This document shows positions 55,155 to 63,630 of a stretch of DNA of 64,000 bases, one piece after another. The position numbers were made by a program, and so were the translations under genes. This stretch comes from Ardenticatenaceae bacterium (GTDB lineage Bacteria; Chloroflexota; Anaerolineae; Promineifilales; Promineifilaceae): contig JACKBT010000022.1 of NCBI GenBank assembly GCA_020634415.1, forward strand, positions 1-64,000. The letters are read 5' to 3'. Positions within the stretch are counted from its first letter, which is position 1, and every line of letters starts with the position of its first letter. A model generated the notes under the pieces. It ran no database searches. It was given only the letters and a program-made list of their open reading frames with translations, and was not told the origin of the DNA.

Positions 55155-55850
55155 ATGTCCGAACCAATTATCGAACTACAAAACCTCCGCTTTGCCTGGC
55201 CTAAACAAGACCATGATCTCCTCTACATTCCTGAACTAGTCATTGAAAAAGGCAAACACCTCTTCATCCAAGGGGCCAGCGGTAGTGGCAAAACCACCCT
55301 ACTCAACCTTTTGACTGGCATTAATGTAGCCAATTCTGGCTCTATTAAAGTCTTAGACACTCCGTTAGAAACATTAAGCACAAGGCAGCGCGATCAATTC
55401 CGTGCTGATCACTTGGGGGTCATCTTTCAACAATTCAATTTGTTACCCTATCTCTCCTTGTTGGAAAACGTGCAACTACCCTGCTGGTTCTCCGCCAGAA
55501 AAAAGCAAAATGCTGATCATATCCAGGAAACCAGCCTGCGCTTACTGGAGGAATTGAACATACCAATGACCTTAGTGCATAAACCCATAGCCGAGTTAAG
55601 TGTGGGTCAACAACAAAGGGTGGCTGTGGCCCGTGCTTTAATTGGCAATCCCGAAGTGGTTATCGCCGATGAACCCACCTCCGCCCTGGATACTAAAAAT
55701 CGCAACCGCTTCCTTGAACTGTTATTCCAAGAAGCCACCCAGCAGGGCAGCACCCTGGTCTTCGCCAGCCATGATCCCTATATTGCCAGCCAATTTGAGC
55801 GTGTCATTGACCTGGTTGAGATCAATCAGGCGGGGAGTAATTCCTTATGA
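55155..55850 (+). CDS. ABC transporter ATP-binding protein (LolD/MacB-like)
   Basis: 231 residues. Walker A GASGSGKTT, Q-loop VIFQQFNLLPYLS, signature LSVGQQQR, Walker B VVIADEPTSALD and switch His in FASHDP. It energises the FtsX-like permease encoded by the overlapping next gene. In zinc-related Zrg clusters this pair acts with the DUF2796 and DUF3299 proteins; the transported object is not settled. The start at 55155 has GAGGG nearby, and its stop overlaps the permease start by 4 bp. Confidence 0.93.
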   Translation: MSEPIIELQNLRFAWPKQDHDLLYIPELVIEKGKHLFIQGASGSGKTTLLNLLTGINVANSGSIKVLDTPLETLSTRQRDQFRADHLGVIFQQFNLLPYLSLLENVQLPCWFSARKKQNADHIQETSLRLLEELNIPMTLVHKPIAELSVGQQQRVAVARALIGNPEVVIADEPTSALDTKNRNRFLELLFQEATQQGSTLVFASHDPYIASQFERVIDLVEINQAGSNSL

Positions 55851-57103
55851 TATTTGTCAGAATTGTTCTCAAAAGTGCCTGGCATCGTCGTGTCAGCTTA
55901 CTTTTAACCATCCTCTCCATCACCATTAGCATCACCTTGCTCTTGGGCGTGGATAAAATCCGCAAGGAGGCCAAAAGCAGCTTCATTAACACCATCTCCC
56001 AAACCGATCTGATTGTTGGTGCCCGCAGCGGACCTATCAATTTACTGTTGTACAGTGTGTTTCGCATTGGCAATGCCACCAATAATGTCTCTTGGGAGTC
56101 TTACCAAGAAATTACCGAATTGGATGAAGTGGCCTGGTCTATCCCTATTTCACTGGGAGATTCGCACCAGGGCTATCGTGTCATGGGCACAAATCAAGAT
56201 TATTTTGACCATTATCATTACGGGCAAAATAAGAATTTATCCTTCACTGATGGCGGTGAATTCACCGATGTTTATGACGCAGTGCTAGGGGCTGATGTTG
56301 CCAAGTCACTTAATTACAAGTTGGGTGATGACATTATCATTGCACATGGTCTGGTATCTACCGAGTTTTCTCAACATGATGACAAACCCTTTGTTGTCGT
56401 GGGCATTTTGCAAAAAACAGGCACCCCTGTTGATCGTACTATTCATGTTTCTTTAGAAGGTATTGAGGCTATTCACATTGATTGGAGTGGTGGAGCGCGA
56501 ATGCCTTTGCAGTTAACGGCCGATCAGGCACGAAAAATGGATTTGCAGCCGAAGACGATCACCGCCTTTATGGTCGGTTTAGATAACCGCATCAATACCT
56601 TTCGTTTACAACGAGCCATCAATGAGTATCAGGAGGAGCCCCTTTTGGCTATTATACCGGGCGCAACCTTGGCTGAACTTTGGCGAACGATCTCTATTTT
56701 TGAGCAAGTTCTCTTAGTCATCTCCGGGTTTGTCTTGGTGGCTGGCCTCTTGGGGATGCTGACAACCATCTTATCAACCCTCAATGAACGCCGCCGCGAA
56801 ATGGCTGTTTTGCGGGCCATTGGTGCCCATCCTTATCACATTATCCTGTTATTCATGTTGGAAACATTTTTCATTGTTTTAGCCGGATGTTTGACCGGAA
56901 TAGGGGTGTTGTATGCGCTGCTCTTTCTGGCACAGCCTCTTTTAATCAGCAAGTACGGCATTAGCATCGCTGTGACGCTGCCTGATTTAGGGCAATGGGG
57001 GCTGTTTATTATTGTTATTGCTCTTGGTGTTTTTGTTAGTTTGATACCAGGTGTTATTGCTTACAGGCGATCCTTGCAGGATGGCCTGACAATTAAAATT
57101 TGA
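55847..57103 (+). CDS. FtsX-like ABC permease
   Basis: 418 residues with an N-terminal helix (VSLLLTILSITISITLLLGV), a large extracytoplasmic domain (residues ~50-270, with TDLIVGARSGPINLLLYSVF, IPISLGDSHQGYRVMGTN) and three C-terminal helices (VLLVISGFVLVAGLLGMLTT, NERRREMAVLRAIGAHP), the MacB/FtsX layout. It overlaps the ATPase gene by ATGA (55847-55850). It probably acts mechanically on an envelope complex rather than as a simple metal channel; the zinc link comes from context. Confidence 0.92.
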   Translation: MIFVRIVLKSAWHRRVSLLLTILSITISITLLLGVDKIRKEAKSSFINTISQTDLIVGARSGPINLLLYSVFRIGNATNNVSWESYQEITELDEVAWSIPISLGDSHQGYRVMGTNQDYFDHYHYGQNKNLSFTDGGEFTDVYDAVLGADVAKSLNYKLGDDIIIAHGLVSTEFSQHDDKPFVVVGILQKTGTPVDRTIHVSLEGIEAIHIDWSGGARMPLQLTADQARKMDLQPKTITAFMVGLDNRINTFRLQRAINEYQEEPLLAIIPGATLAELWRTISIFEQVLLVISGFVLVAGLLGMLTTILSTLNERRREMAVLRAIGAHPYHIILLFMLETFFIVLAGCLTGIGVLYALLFLAQPLLISKYGISIAVTLPDLGQWGLFIIVIALGVFVSLIPGVIAYRRSLQDGLTIKI

Positions 57104-57116
57104 CGGAGGCATGGTG

Positions 57117-58013
57117 ATGTTATTTTCAGACATAAATTATAAACGAATAAAGATAGGCTGGATTTTATTAGGTTTGGTGCTGGTCTCTTGTGTTAGCTCC
57201 GAGCAATCAGCCAGTCAGGCAACGGCCACACCAATCGTTGCCTATGGTGCGTCTTTGGATGAATGGGAAGCGGCCAAACAGGAAAGTGCATCTCAACCAG
57301 CGAATGACGCTGCCTCGTTACCTCAAGTGCCCGCAGATCCCATTGTTACTGAATCTACTTTGACCAGTCCGAGTGAAGTAGCCGTTACGGAAAGTGGTGC
57401 TTTGACCACAGCTATACCGATAACAGTCACACAGTCAGATAACAGCATGTCATCCGTCTCAGCTGATAGTGGAGGTGGTGTGGAGACAACGGCCGTTACG
57501 CCCACTTCAAAAATCGAGTTAGCCAATTCAGAAATTGGGGAAGGATACCTGGAGCTGAATTGGAACGATCTGATTCCATCTGATTTTCAACCAGAAGCTA
57601 TTATGGTCAGGTACCAGGAAAGACTCAGCCAGTTTGAAGACGGCGACCCTGAAGCTATGGATGTGTACATGGAGATGCAAGAGGAATTCAATAATGCGCC
57701 AAGAAATGAAGCATTAAATAACATGTTCATTAAACTGCCGGGTTTTATCGCTCCACTTGAATATGTAGATGGCTATGTTACCGAATTCTTGCTCGTACCA
57801 TATTTTGGTGCCTGCATCCATGTACCACCTCCACCCGTCAATCAGACAGTTTTGGTCAAAGTTGCAGAAGGTTATGGCATTAGAATCGAAGAGTCGTTTA
57901 ATCCGTTTTGGATATTGGGAAAATTAATCACTGAAGGCACGACAACCGATTTGGCTGAAGCAGGTTATTATATTGAAGGTGCGATTGTTGAACCCTATGT
58001 CTATTCCCCCTAG
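57117..58013 (+). CDS. DUF3299 lipoprotein
   Basis: About 298 residues. N-terminal helix then lipobox LVLVSCVSS, a Ser/Thr-rich linker, then the DUF3299 region: YLELNWNDLIPSDFQPEA, NNMFIKLPGFIAPLEYVDG, and FLLVPYFGACIHVPPPPVNQ (Cys and His conserved in the family). DUF3299 is the usual last member of the DUF2796-ATPase-permease set. The Cys-His pair in YFGACIHVPPPP may bind metal. GGAGG spacing favours ATG 57117; ATG 57111 is the alternative. It ends the operon. Confidence 0.85.
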   Translation: MLFSDINYKRIKIGWILLGLVLVSCVSSEQSASQATATPIVAYGASLDEWEAAKQESASQPANDAASLPQVPADPIVTESTLTSPSEVAVTESGALTTAIPITVTQSDNSMSSVSADSGGGVETTAVTPTSKIELANSEIGEGYLELNWNDLIPSDFQPEAIMVRYQERLSQFEDGDPEAMDVYMEMQEEFNNAPRNEALNNMFIKLPGFIAPLEYVDGYVTEFLLVPYFGACIHVPPPPVNQTVLVKVAEGYGIRIEESFNPFWILGKLITEGTTTDLAEAGYYIEGAIVEPYVYSP

Positions 58014-58134
58014 ACTAGCTATAGATCGGGCATGATCTAGACACTTTACCTCTTCTTGGTTTACCCATCATTTGGCATAAGTGGGGTAACTGCAAGATAC
58101 TTACAAATGACAAACTGACTATTGGAGAGTAATC

Positions 58135-58677
58135 ATGACACAAAAACTAGAAAAAGCGACATTGGGTGCAGGTTGTTTTTGGTGCATTGAGGCCATTTAC
58201 CAGGACTTGCAAGGTGTGCATAAGGTTGAATCGGGGTACGCCGGTGGCCATGTGGCGGACCCCACTTACCGTGAGGTATGCAGCGGCACAACGGGCCACG
58301 CCGAGGTGGCACAAATCACCTTCGACCCAGAAGTGATTTCCTTTGCAGATATTCTGTACATTTTCTGGCGCACACATGATCCGACGACGCTGAATCGGCA
58401 AGGGGCGGATGTGGGCACACAGTACCGCTCGGCGATTTTTTACCACGATGAACAGCAGAAGGCGCGGGCCGAGAAGGCGCGGGCGGAGACGGAGGCTTCG
58501 GACTTATGGCCGAATCCCATTGTGACCGAGATTGTGCCGTTGGATAAGTTTTATGTGGCCGAGGATTATCATCAAAACTATTTTAAGGATAATCCTTACC
58601 AGCCTTACTGCCGGGCAGTGATTGACCCCAAAGTGCGTAAGTTCCGCAAGGAGTTTAAGGAGCGGTTGAAGGGTTAG
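58135..58677 (+). CDS. msrA: Peptide-methionine (S)-S-oxide reductase MsrA
   Basis: 180 residues. Reduces methionine-S-sulfoxide in proteins and free Met. The catalytic Cys is in GAGCFWCIEA (a Cys, not Sec, in this copy), followed by VESGYAGGHVADPTY, VCSGTTGHAEV, FFYWRTHDPT-like FWRTHDPTTLNRQGAD and QYRSAIFY. The single-domain form without an MsrB fusion. TTGGAGAGTAATC precedes ATG 58135, giving a good ribosome binding site. Confidence 0.96.
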   Translation: MTQKLEKATLGAGCFWCIEAIYQDLQGVHKVESGYAGGHVADPTYREVCSGTTGHAEVAQITFDPEVISFADILYIFWRTHDPTTLNRQGADVGTQYRSAIFYHDEQQKARAEKARAETEASDLWPNPIVTEIVPLDKFYVAEDYHQNYFKDNPYQPYCRAVIDPKVRKFRKEFKERLKG

Positions 58678-58814
58678 AGTTATGGTGTAGAGGTGCAAGG
58701 CACTTAGGAAAGTGCCTGGCACCGATGTTTCGTTGGTTAGGGGTAGAACGGCCGTCTAACCATCCCCCTCATTCTCCTCTACAATAATCCGCATAAACAA
58801 CAGGAGGCTTTGTG

Positions 58815-59738
58815 ATGCGGATTACCCATCTAACCAGCGACGATTACGAGGCTTGGGCGGAATTATTGGCGGCAGCATTTGCGCGTCAGCCATCAGAAAT
58901 GGTTCAGCTATTAACTTTCTTGCAATCAGCCGCACCGCTGATTGCCTATGGGGCGTGGGATGGGGCGCAGTTAGCGGCGCAGTATAGCTGCTTGCTGCGC
59001 CATGTGCATGTGCCGGGCCAGCCACTGCCCATCACAGTGGGCGTGAGTCTCAACATGGCCGTCCACCCCGATTATCGGGGGCGGGGATTGGTGAAGCAGG
59101 TGGCACAGCCGGTGTATACGGCCGTTCACAACCAGGGCGGCACAGCCGGGGTTGGTTTTTCCAATGCAGCAGGGGTGCAGGTGGATAGGCACAGCAAGGG
59201 CTATGGCTACCAGGTTGTGGGACGACTGGATTCGGTGGTGGGGGTGTGGCAACGGCCGTTATCCGCCCCTCCCCTAACCCTTACCACCTGTTGGCCCGAT
59301 TCTCTGCCCTGCTTCTCATCTGCGTGCCCCATCAAGCACCATTTCATCAGCAGTTCCGCGTGGTTGGCGCACCGCTTTGCCCAACATCCTTTTCGCCAAT
59401 ACCACTTTGGCGTGGGTGAAGCAGGAGTGGTGGTATATCGGCCGTTTCACTGGCACGGCTGGAGGGGAGTATCCTTATTGGCTGCTCACGGGCCAGATTT
59501 GGCAGCTTTGCTGCGCCACTTTAGCGCAGCTTTGTGGCCGCAGGGCATCAGAATGGTGCATCTGCTGACCTCACCCCAGTCAAGTTTGTTAAAAGGGCTT
59601 AGGCAAACGGCCGTATGCCTGCGCCTGCCCTATTCCCGTTCCCCCTACTACCTCACCGCCAAACCCTTGTGTACCCAAACCGCCGCCAGCCTCTTCAACT
59701 TTAACCAATGGGACTGCATCGGCGGCGATATCTTGTAA
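58815..59738 (+). CDS. GNAT-family N-acetyltransferase
   Basis: About 307 residues; the GNAT core lies in the first half: SDDYEAWAELLAAAFA, then SLNMAVHPDYRGRGLVKQVA (the acetyl-CoA loop), and GVGFSNAAGVQVDRHSKGYG. The second half (~150-308) is a longer domain of unknown role with WLAHRFAQHPFRQYHFG and a Cys-containing C-terminus. This size resembles two-domain Eis/YobR-like acetyltransferases. AGGAGG (58802-58807) favours ATG 58815 over GTG 58812. Confidence 0.8.
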   Translation: MRITHLTSDDYEAWAELLAAAFARQPSEMVQLLTFLQSAAPLIAYGAWDGAQLAAQYSCLLRHVHVPGQPLPITVGVSLNMAVHPDYRGRGLVKQVAQPVYTAVHNQGGTAGVGFSNAAGVQVDRHSKGYGYQVVGRLDSVVGVWQRPLSAPPLTLTTCWPDSLPCFSSACPIKHHFISSSAWLAHRFAQHPFRQYHFGVGEAGVVVYRPFHWHGWRGVSLLAAHGPDLAALLRHFSAALWPQGIRMVHLLTSPQSSLLKGLRQTAVCLRLPYSRSPYYLTAKPLCTQTAASLFNFNQWDCIGGDIL

Positions 59739-59744
59739 CTCATT

Positions 59745-59797
59745 GGAGATTGGAGACTGGGGACTAGAGCTTAACCAGTCTCCAGTCTCCAATCTCC
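59745..59797. repeat. Family A hairpin between GNAT and phosphatase genes
   Basis: GGAGATTGGAGACTGGGGAC (arm from 59745) and AGTCTCCAGTCTCCAATCTC (from 59777), with one mismatch between 21-bp arms. Confidence 0.85.
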
Positions 59798-59873
59798 CTC
59801 CATGCCAAAGAAAGTCATTTACAGACCATTAGTTCCTTACTGCCTTTCCCCAAAATGGCCTATACTTGAAACC

Positions 59874-60479
59874 ATGAGAATTTACCTCGTCCGACATGGA
59901 CAGTCACGCTGGCAGGTGGAGCGAAACGACGATGATTGGAACAGCCCCCTCACCGCTTTAGGCCAGCAGCAAGCCCATCACCTGGCAACTTGGCTGGCGA
60001 ACGGCCCCATTATAGACAATAACACACGAGTAGATGTACAAAGCCTTCACGCCAGTCCCCTATTACGCGCCCAGCAAACGGCCGATCCCCTCACCCAAGC
60101 CCTCCACCTCCCCCTCATCACCGATGAGACTCTGAGCGAAGCCGCTTTTCTGGTATCGGCCCATCTCGCCAGCGCCCTCACACCCGCTCACTATCCACCC
60201 GTTCATACCCTGTCAGAAACATACACCGCCTTCAAAAACCAGGCCCAATGTGCTCTGGCAAATTTGGTAGAAATGGCCGAAAATCACCACGGCTCCGTCC
60301 TGGCAATCGCTCACGGTGGCCTCATCTCCACCGTGCTGCGGCTGGCTGTGGGCAGCGACAGCGTTTCCTTTTGGCTGTACAACACCACGCTCAACCTGAT
60401 TGAGTGGAAACGAGGACGCTGGCATCTTGTTCACCTCAACTTTTGGGATCATCTCCCACCTCCCCTCCGCACCTATTAA
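59874..60479 (+). CDS. Histidine phosphatase family protein
   Basis: About 201 residues. The catalytic RHG motif is in MRIYLVRHGQSRW, the second half has SPLLRAQQTADPL, and the distal acid/His region is VLAIAHGGLISTVL. Acts on phosphorylated small molecules or proteins through a phosphohistidine intermediate. ATG 59874 starts the conserved strand and a -10-like TATACT lies at 59861-59866; an in-frame ATG at 59802 would add unrelated residues. Confidence 0.88.
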   Translation: MRIYLVRHGQSRWQVERNDDDWNSPLTALGQQQAHHLATWLANGPIIDNNTRVDVQSLHASPLLRAQQTADPLTQALHLPLITDETLSEAAFLVSAHLASALTPAHYPPVHTLSETYTAFKNQAQCALANLVEMAENHHGSVLAIAHGGLISTVLRLAVGSDSVSFWLYNTTLNLIEWKRGRWHLVHLNFWDHLPPPLRTY

Positions 60480-60481
60480 CT

Positions 60482-61462
60482 ATGGACGTTTTATCTGGTC
60501 TTATCATTGCCTTTGGTCTCATCATCCTGGCGAATGTATTGGCTCAACGCCAACACAAAACAGCCATTACGGTCTTTGAATGGGCTTTGTTCTTCGTGAA
60601 CATCCCACTTATTTTGCAAGGCGCACTGCATGTTTTCTGGCCGCAACGGCCGTTTTCCGCCCTCAGTCTCGCCATTACCACCCAAGAATCCGGCTTCATC
60701 TTGCTAGGGATGGGCCTGTGGGGAGCGCTGATGAGCTACCGCCCCTTCCGACGCATCCTGGCCCGCATCATGCCCATTGACCCGGCTTCACCCGTGCATA
60801 CCCTGGCCCTCATTTTGAGCGGCTATTTGATGGCCAACACCCTGCTGGCGTTAAGCGAAGGAGCTTTGGAAGCGTTGGCGGAAACGGCCGAATCCATCAG
60901 CATCACCGAGTTTGTCTTGCAGCAGCTCCTCTTCGCCATTCTGGCCTTCCTCGGCGTAGGGCTGTTCCTGCGGCGCAGCAGTGAAAAGGTGCAGGCCCGC
61001 TTAGGGTTGGAGTTACCCACACGGCAGCAGTTATTTGTGGGTCTGCGCTGGATACCCTTGTTGGTCGTGCTGCAATGGCTGGTCACCGCTGTGTGGTTCT
61101 TCGTCAATCCCGAGCAGGTAGAGGAAATCGGCAACGTCAGCAATAATCTTTTAGGGGGCGTAGACTCGGTTTGGGAGTGGTTTGCACTGGCGATAGCGGC
61201 AGGCATTGGCGAGGAACTACTTTTTCGGGGAGCGCTACAGCCGGTGTTGGGTATGTGGTTTACGGCCGTTCTCTTCGCCATCTCCCACATCCAATATGGC
61301 CTCACCCCGGCCACCTTAGCTATCTTCGTGATTGCCATCGTTCTGGGCCTCATCCGTCGGCGCACCAACACCACCGTCGCCATCCTGGTCCACTTCGGCT
61401 ACGACTTTACGATTGGCTTACTGGCCCTGTTAGCGACCTACTTAGAACCATTCGTCCAGTAG
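60482..61462 (+). CDS. CPBP-family intramembrane metalloprotease
   Basis: 326 residues with about eight membrane helices. The CPBP (CAAX protease/bacteriocin-processing) motifs are visible: GIGEELLFRGALQPVL (EExxxR), FAISHIQYGL with the zinc His, and LVHFGYDFTIGL. Such proteins cleave membrane-near peptides; some accompany bacteriocin systems, but this one is 7.5 kb from the peptide gene. ATG 60482 follows the preceding stop by 2 bp, so it is probably coupled to the phosphatase gene. Confidence 0.9.
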   Translation: MDVLSGLIIAFGLIILANVLAQRQHKTAITVFEWALFFVNIPLILQGALHVFWPQRPFSALSLAITTQESGFILLGMGLWGALMSYRPFRRILARIMPIDPASPVHTLALILSGYLMANTLLALSEGALEALAETAESISITEFVLQQLLFAILAFLGVGLFLRRSSEKVQARLGLELPTRQQLFVGLRWIPLLVVLQWLVTAVWFFVNPEQVEEIGNVSNNLLGGVDSVWEWFALAIAAGIGEELLFRGALQPVLGMWFTAVLFAISHIQYGLTPATLAIFVIAIVLGLIRRRTNTTVAILVHFGYDFTIGLLALLATYLEPFVQ

Positions 61463-61569
61463 ACTATGGACAACAAAACGAACACCCATTACCCCATTAC
61501 CCCATTACCCAATTGCCTCTTAGAATTTGCCGCTAACTATCCCTTTTGTTATAATCCTCATTACCTTGT

Positions 61570-61646
61570 CGGGGCATGGCGCAGCCTGGTAGCGCGCTTC
61601 AATGGGGTTGAAGAGGTCGTGAGTTCGAATCTCGCTGCCCCGACCA
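61570..61646 (+). tRNA. tRNA-Pro (anticodon GGG)
   Basis: Cloverleaf of 77 bases with an encoded CCA. Acceptor CGGGGCA/TGCCCCG, D-arm with GCAGCCTGGTAGC, anticodon stem CTTCA/TGAAG with loop ATGGGGT (anticodon GGG at 61604-61606, T at position 33), T-arm GTGAG-TTCGAAT-CTCGC. Reads CCC and CCU proline codons. It is not associated with an integrase. Confidence 0.97.
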
Positions 61647-61647
61647 A

Positions 61648-61678
61648 AAAACGCCGTATCAAAAACGGCGTTTTTTTT
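61648..61678 (+). terminator. Rho-independent terminator of the tRNA
   Basis: AAAACGCCGT (61648-61657), loop ATCAAAA, ACGGCGTTTT (61665-61674), and a run of T to 61678. Confidence 0.9.
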
Positions 61679-61694
61679 ATGGGAGAAAAGAGAA

Positions 61695-62189
61695 ATGAGC
61701 AAAGAGAAAGTCACGCAAGTACGGCATGTTATCCTCTGGCTGCTGCTGGGAGTGGGGGTCATCATGCTCGTTCTATCGTTAGCTGCCGACTCATTGGGGT
61801 TAAATTTAACACCTGGTTTTGGCATCGTGCAGATGGTGCCGCTGTTATTGGGGATTAGCTGTTTTACCTTAGTGGCGTTTGTTTATGTACACGAGGGCCG
61901 CCCACCCCATTCGCCGCGTTCGTTGCAGGCTGACATTGCTGTGCGCCTGGCCGCCACCGGGCTGGTGTTTTTGTATGTAAGCGGATTGTCCGATCTGATT
62001 GGGATTGGCACACACAGTCAGCCAAACTTTGAACGGCCGTTTGTCGGCCCATTGCAATTAGGTGGTATGGGACTGGGTTTACTCTCTATCCTGATTGGCC
62101 TCTACCTCTACCACACCAGCCGCGGCACACGCGCCTCATCCTCAATGCAATTCCTGATCAACGACAACAGCCAGAGAGAGGAAAACTAG
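61695..62189 (+). CDS. Hypothetical four-helix membrane protein
   Basis: 164 residues, no family recognised. Four predicted membrane helices: VILWLLLGVGVIMLVLSLAA, MVPLLLGISCFTLVAFVYV, LAATGLVFLYVSGLSDLIGI and GMGLGLLSILIGLYLYH, ending in a polar tail. The loop between helices 2 and 3 is EGRPPHSPRSLQADIA. The start at ATG 61695 has GGAGAAAAGAG. It overlaps the end of the convergent minus-strand gene by 4 bp (62186-62189). Confidence 0.7.
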   Translation: MSKEKVTQVRHVILWLLLGVGVIMLVLSLAADSLGLNLTPGFGIVQMVPLLLGISCFTLVAFVYVHEGRPPHSPRSLQADIAVRLAATGLVFLYVSGLSDLIGIGTHSQPNFERPFVGPLQLGGMGLGLLSILIGLYLYHTSRGTRASSSMQFLINDNSQREEN

Positions 62190-63562
62190 CGTAAGTTACT
62201 TAGTTCAAACTGCTGATTGAGAACGGTAAAAACGGCGCTGGTGGCGGTAGACGGCCGTTGAAAACTCACCGCAAACTGCACAGTTTGTCCCGGCGCTACC
62301 GACCAGGGAAAAGCCGGATTCGTTGAAAGCAGCAAATAGACCGAGCCATCATTCGTGCGCAGCGACACACTCTGCTCCCCAATAACCAGCGGCTGCGTTC
62401 CCCCATTTACCACCGTCCCCGATAAATTCAAACTGGTTAAATCTGACGAGACATTCACTGAATTAAGCGAAATAACCGTGCCTTGCCCACCGCCGCCGCC
62501 AGCATTAAAGGGAATCGTCACTTGAATTTGAGCACCTGTGTTCGTTTGCAGCACAGTCCAGTTCAAATTCGGACTCACCAGCCCCACTGGAATCTGATAA
62601 CCTACTGTTACCGAGGCCAACTGCCCCGAATTCAAAAAGCCGCTCAATGGTGGGTAATTGCCCAATTGACTGGCCTGCGAATTCAGGGCGTAGGTATTGC
62701 CCAAACTATCCAGCAAAGACATCTGTAACAGGCTCGTATCTAAAGCCGTCAAGCCTGTATTTTGTATCTGATAATCTACCAGGAAAAAGGCAAATCCTGG
62801 CGGTGCTTCCGGGCGATCAGGCAAATAGGTGGCTCCATTCACCGTAATTTGCACGCTTTCTAGCTGTGCCGGATCACCAATTTCAAATACACTGTCGGAA
62901 CGGCCGCTTTCCGGCTCAGGCACCACATAAGTCCCCTGCACCACCAGACGCTCCTCACCCAGGCTGGTATCGCCCAACAAAACCAAAGTAATGCCAGGCG
63001 TACTTTGGGCAAAAATATCTCGGTTTGTGGCTGGCACTTGCCTGCGATTGTTAAAGGAGAAAACAAACTCTCGCTCCCCGCGTGTGATTAACACAATATC
63101 GTCACCCAAAGCAAGCTGCTCTAACAGATTTTGATTGTCGCGGGAGTAGGGCAAGCCAATGACGTAATTGATAATGGAGCCGTAGACCCAAACGGCCGAT
63201 CCCTCACCCTGTGCCGCTGGCACCCAGGCTCCATCCGCTGGAATAGCCTGCGCCCGCACCGAAAAATCCTGCCCCAGAACACGCAAAGAGACTGGCGATT
63301 CCAAAGTGACCGACATGGTTTGGGAAGAAGAAAAGACTTGGTAGGGAACGGCCGTTGGCACAGCCGCCGCCACCCGCGTATCTACCGGTACAGGCGTATT
63401 CCCATCCTCTCCCCCATCCCGATTCCGCAGCAACAAAAAGCCAAATATGACAACCGCTAACAAACCCACAACGCCCAAAACAACCAGAAGCACCAGCCTC
63501 CGATTGTCCGTCCACTTCCCTGTAGCCTCATCACCAGGCTCAACCATCTCCTCCTCAGACAT
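62186..63562 (-). CDS. Membrane-anchored extracellular protein, beta-rich domains
   Basis: About 458 residues. A short cytoplasmic N-terminus, one membrane helix (LVLLVVLGVVGLLAVVIFGF) and a long outside part. Its first domain has LLEQLALGDDIVLITRGERE then FVFSFNNRRQVPATNRDIF, with a faint resemblance to sortase-like barrels but without a clear catalytic Cys. The second domain is of the DUF4352 type (FAFFLVDYQIQNTGLTALD ... LDSLGNTYALNSQ), followed by a third beta domain (VVNGGTQPLVIGEQSVSLRT). A binding or accessory surface protein is inferred. ATG 63562 is chosen over an upstream TTG. Confidence 0.7.
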   Translation of the reverse strand: MSEEEMVEPGDEATGKWTDNRRLVLLVVLGVVGLLAVVIFGFLLLRNRDGGEDGNTPVPVDTRVAAAVPTAVPYQVFSSSQTMSVTLESPVSLRVLGQDFSVRAQAIPADGAWVPAAQGEGSAVWVYGSIINYVIGLPYSRDNQNLLEQLALGDDIVLITRGEREFVFSFNNRRQVPATNRDIFAQSTPGITLVLLGDTSLGEERLVVQGTYVVPEPESGRSDSVFEIGDPAQLESVQITVNGATYLPDRPEAPPGFAFFLVDYQIQNTGLTALDTSLLQMSLLDSLGNTYALNSQASQLGNYPPLSGFLNSGQLASVTVGYQIPVGLVSPNLNWTVLQTNTGAQIQVTIPFNAGGGGGQGTVISLNSVNVSSDLTSLNLSGTVVNGGTQPLVIGEQSVSLRTNDGSVYLLLSTNPAFPWSVAPGQTVQFAVSFQRPSTATSAVFTVLNQQFELSNLR

Positions 63563-63630
63563 GAACACCAACCTTCATAAAAATAGATAAAGGCCCGAGA
63601 AAGTCATTAACCAGTCAGGCCAATATATAA

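Noticed and set aside
60482..61462. CPBP protease as a maturation or immunity partner of the GG-peptide
   Set aside because: It is 7.5 kb away with unrelated genes between and sits in tandem with a phosphatase gene; no evidence ties it to the peptide.
61570..61646. tRNA-Pro as an integration site of a mobile element
   Set aside because: No integrase, no direct repeat of the tRNA 3' end in the window, and neighbours are ordinary genes.
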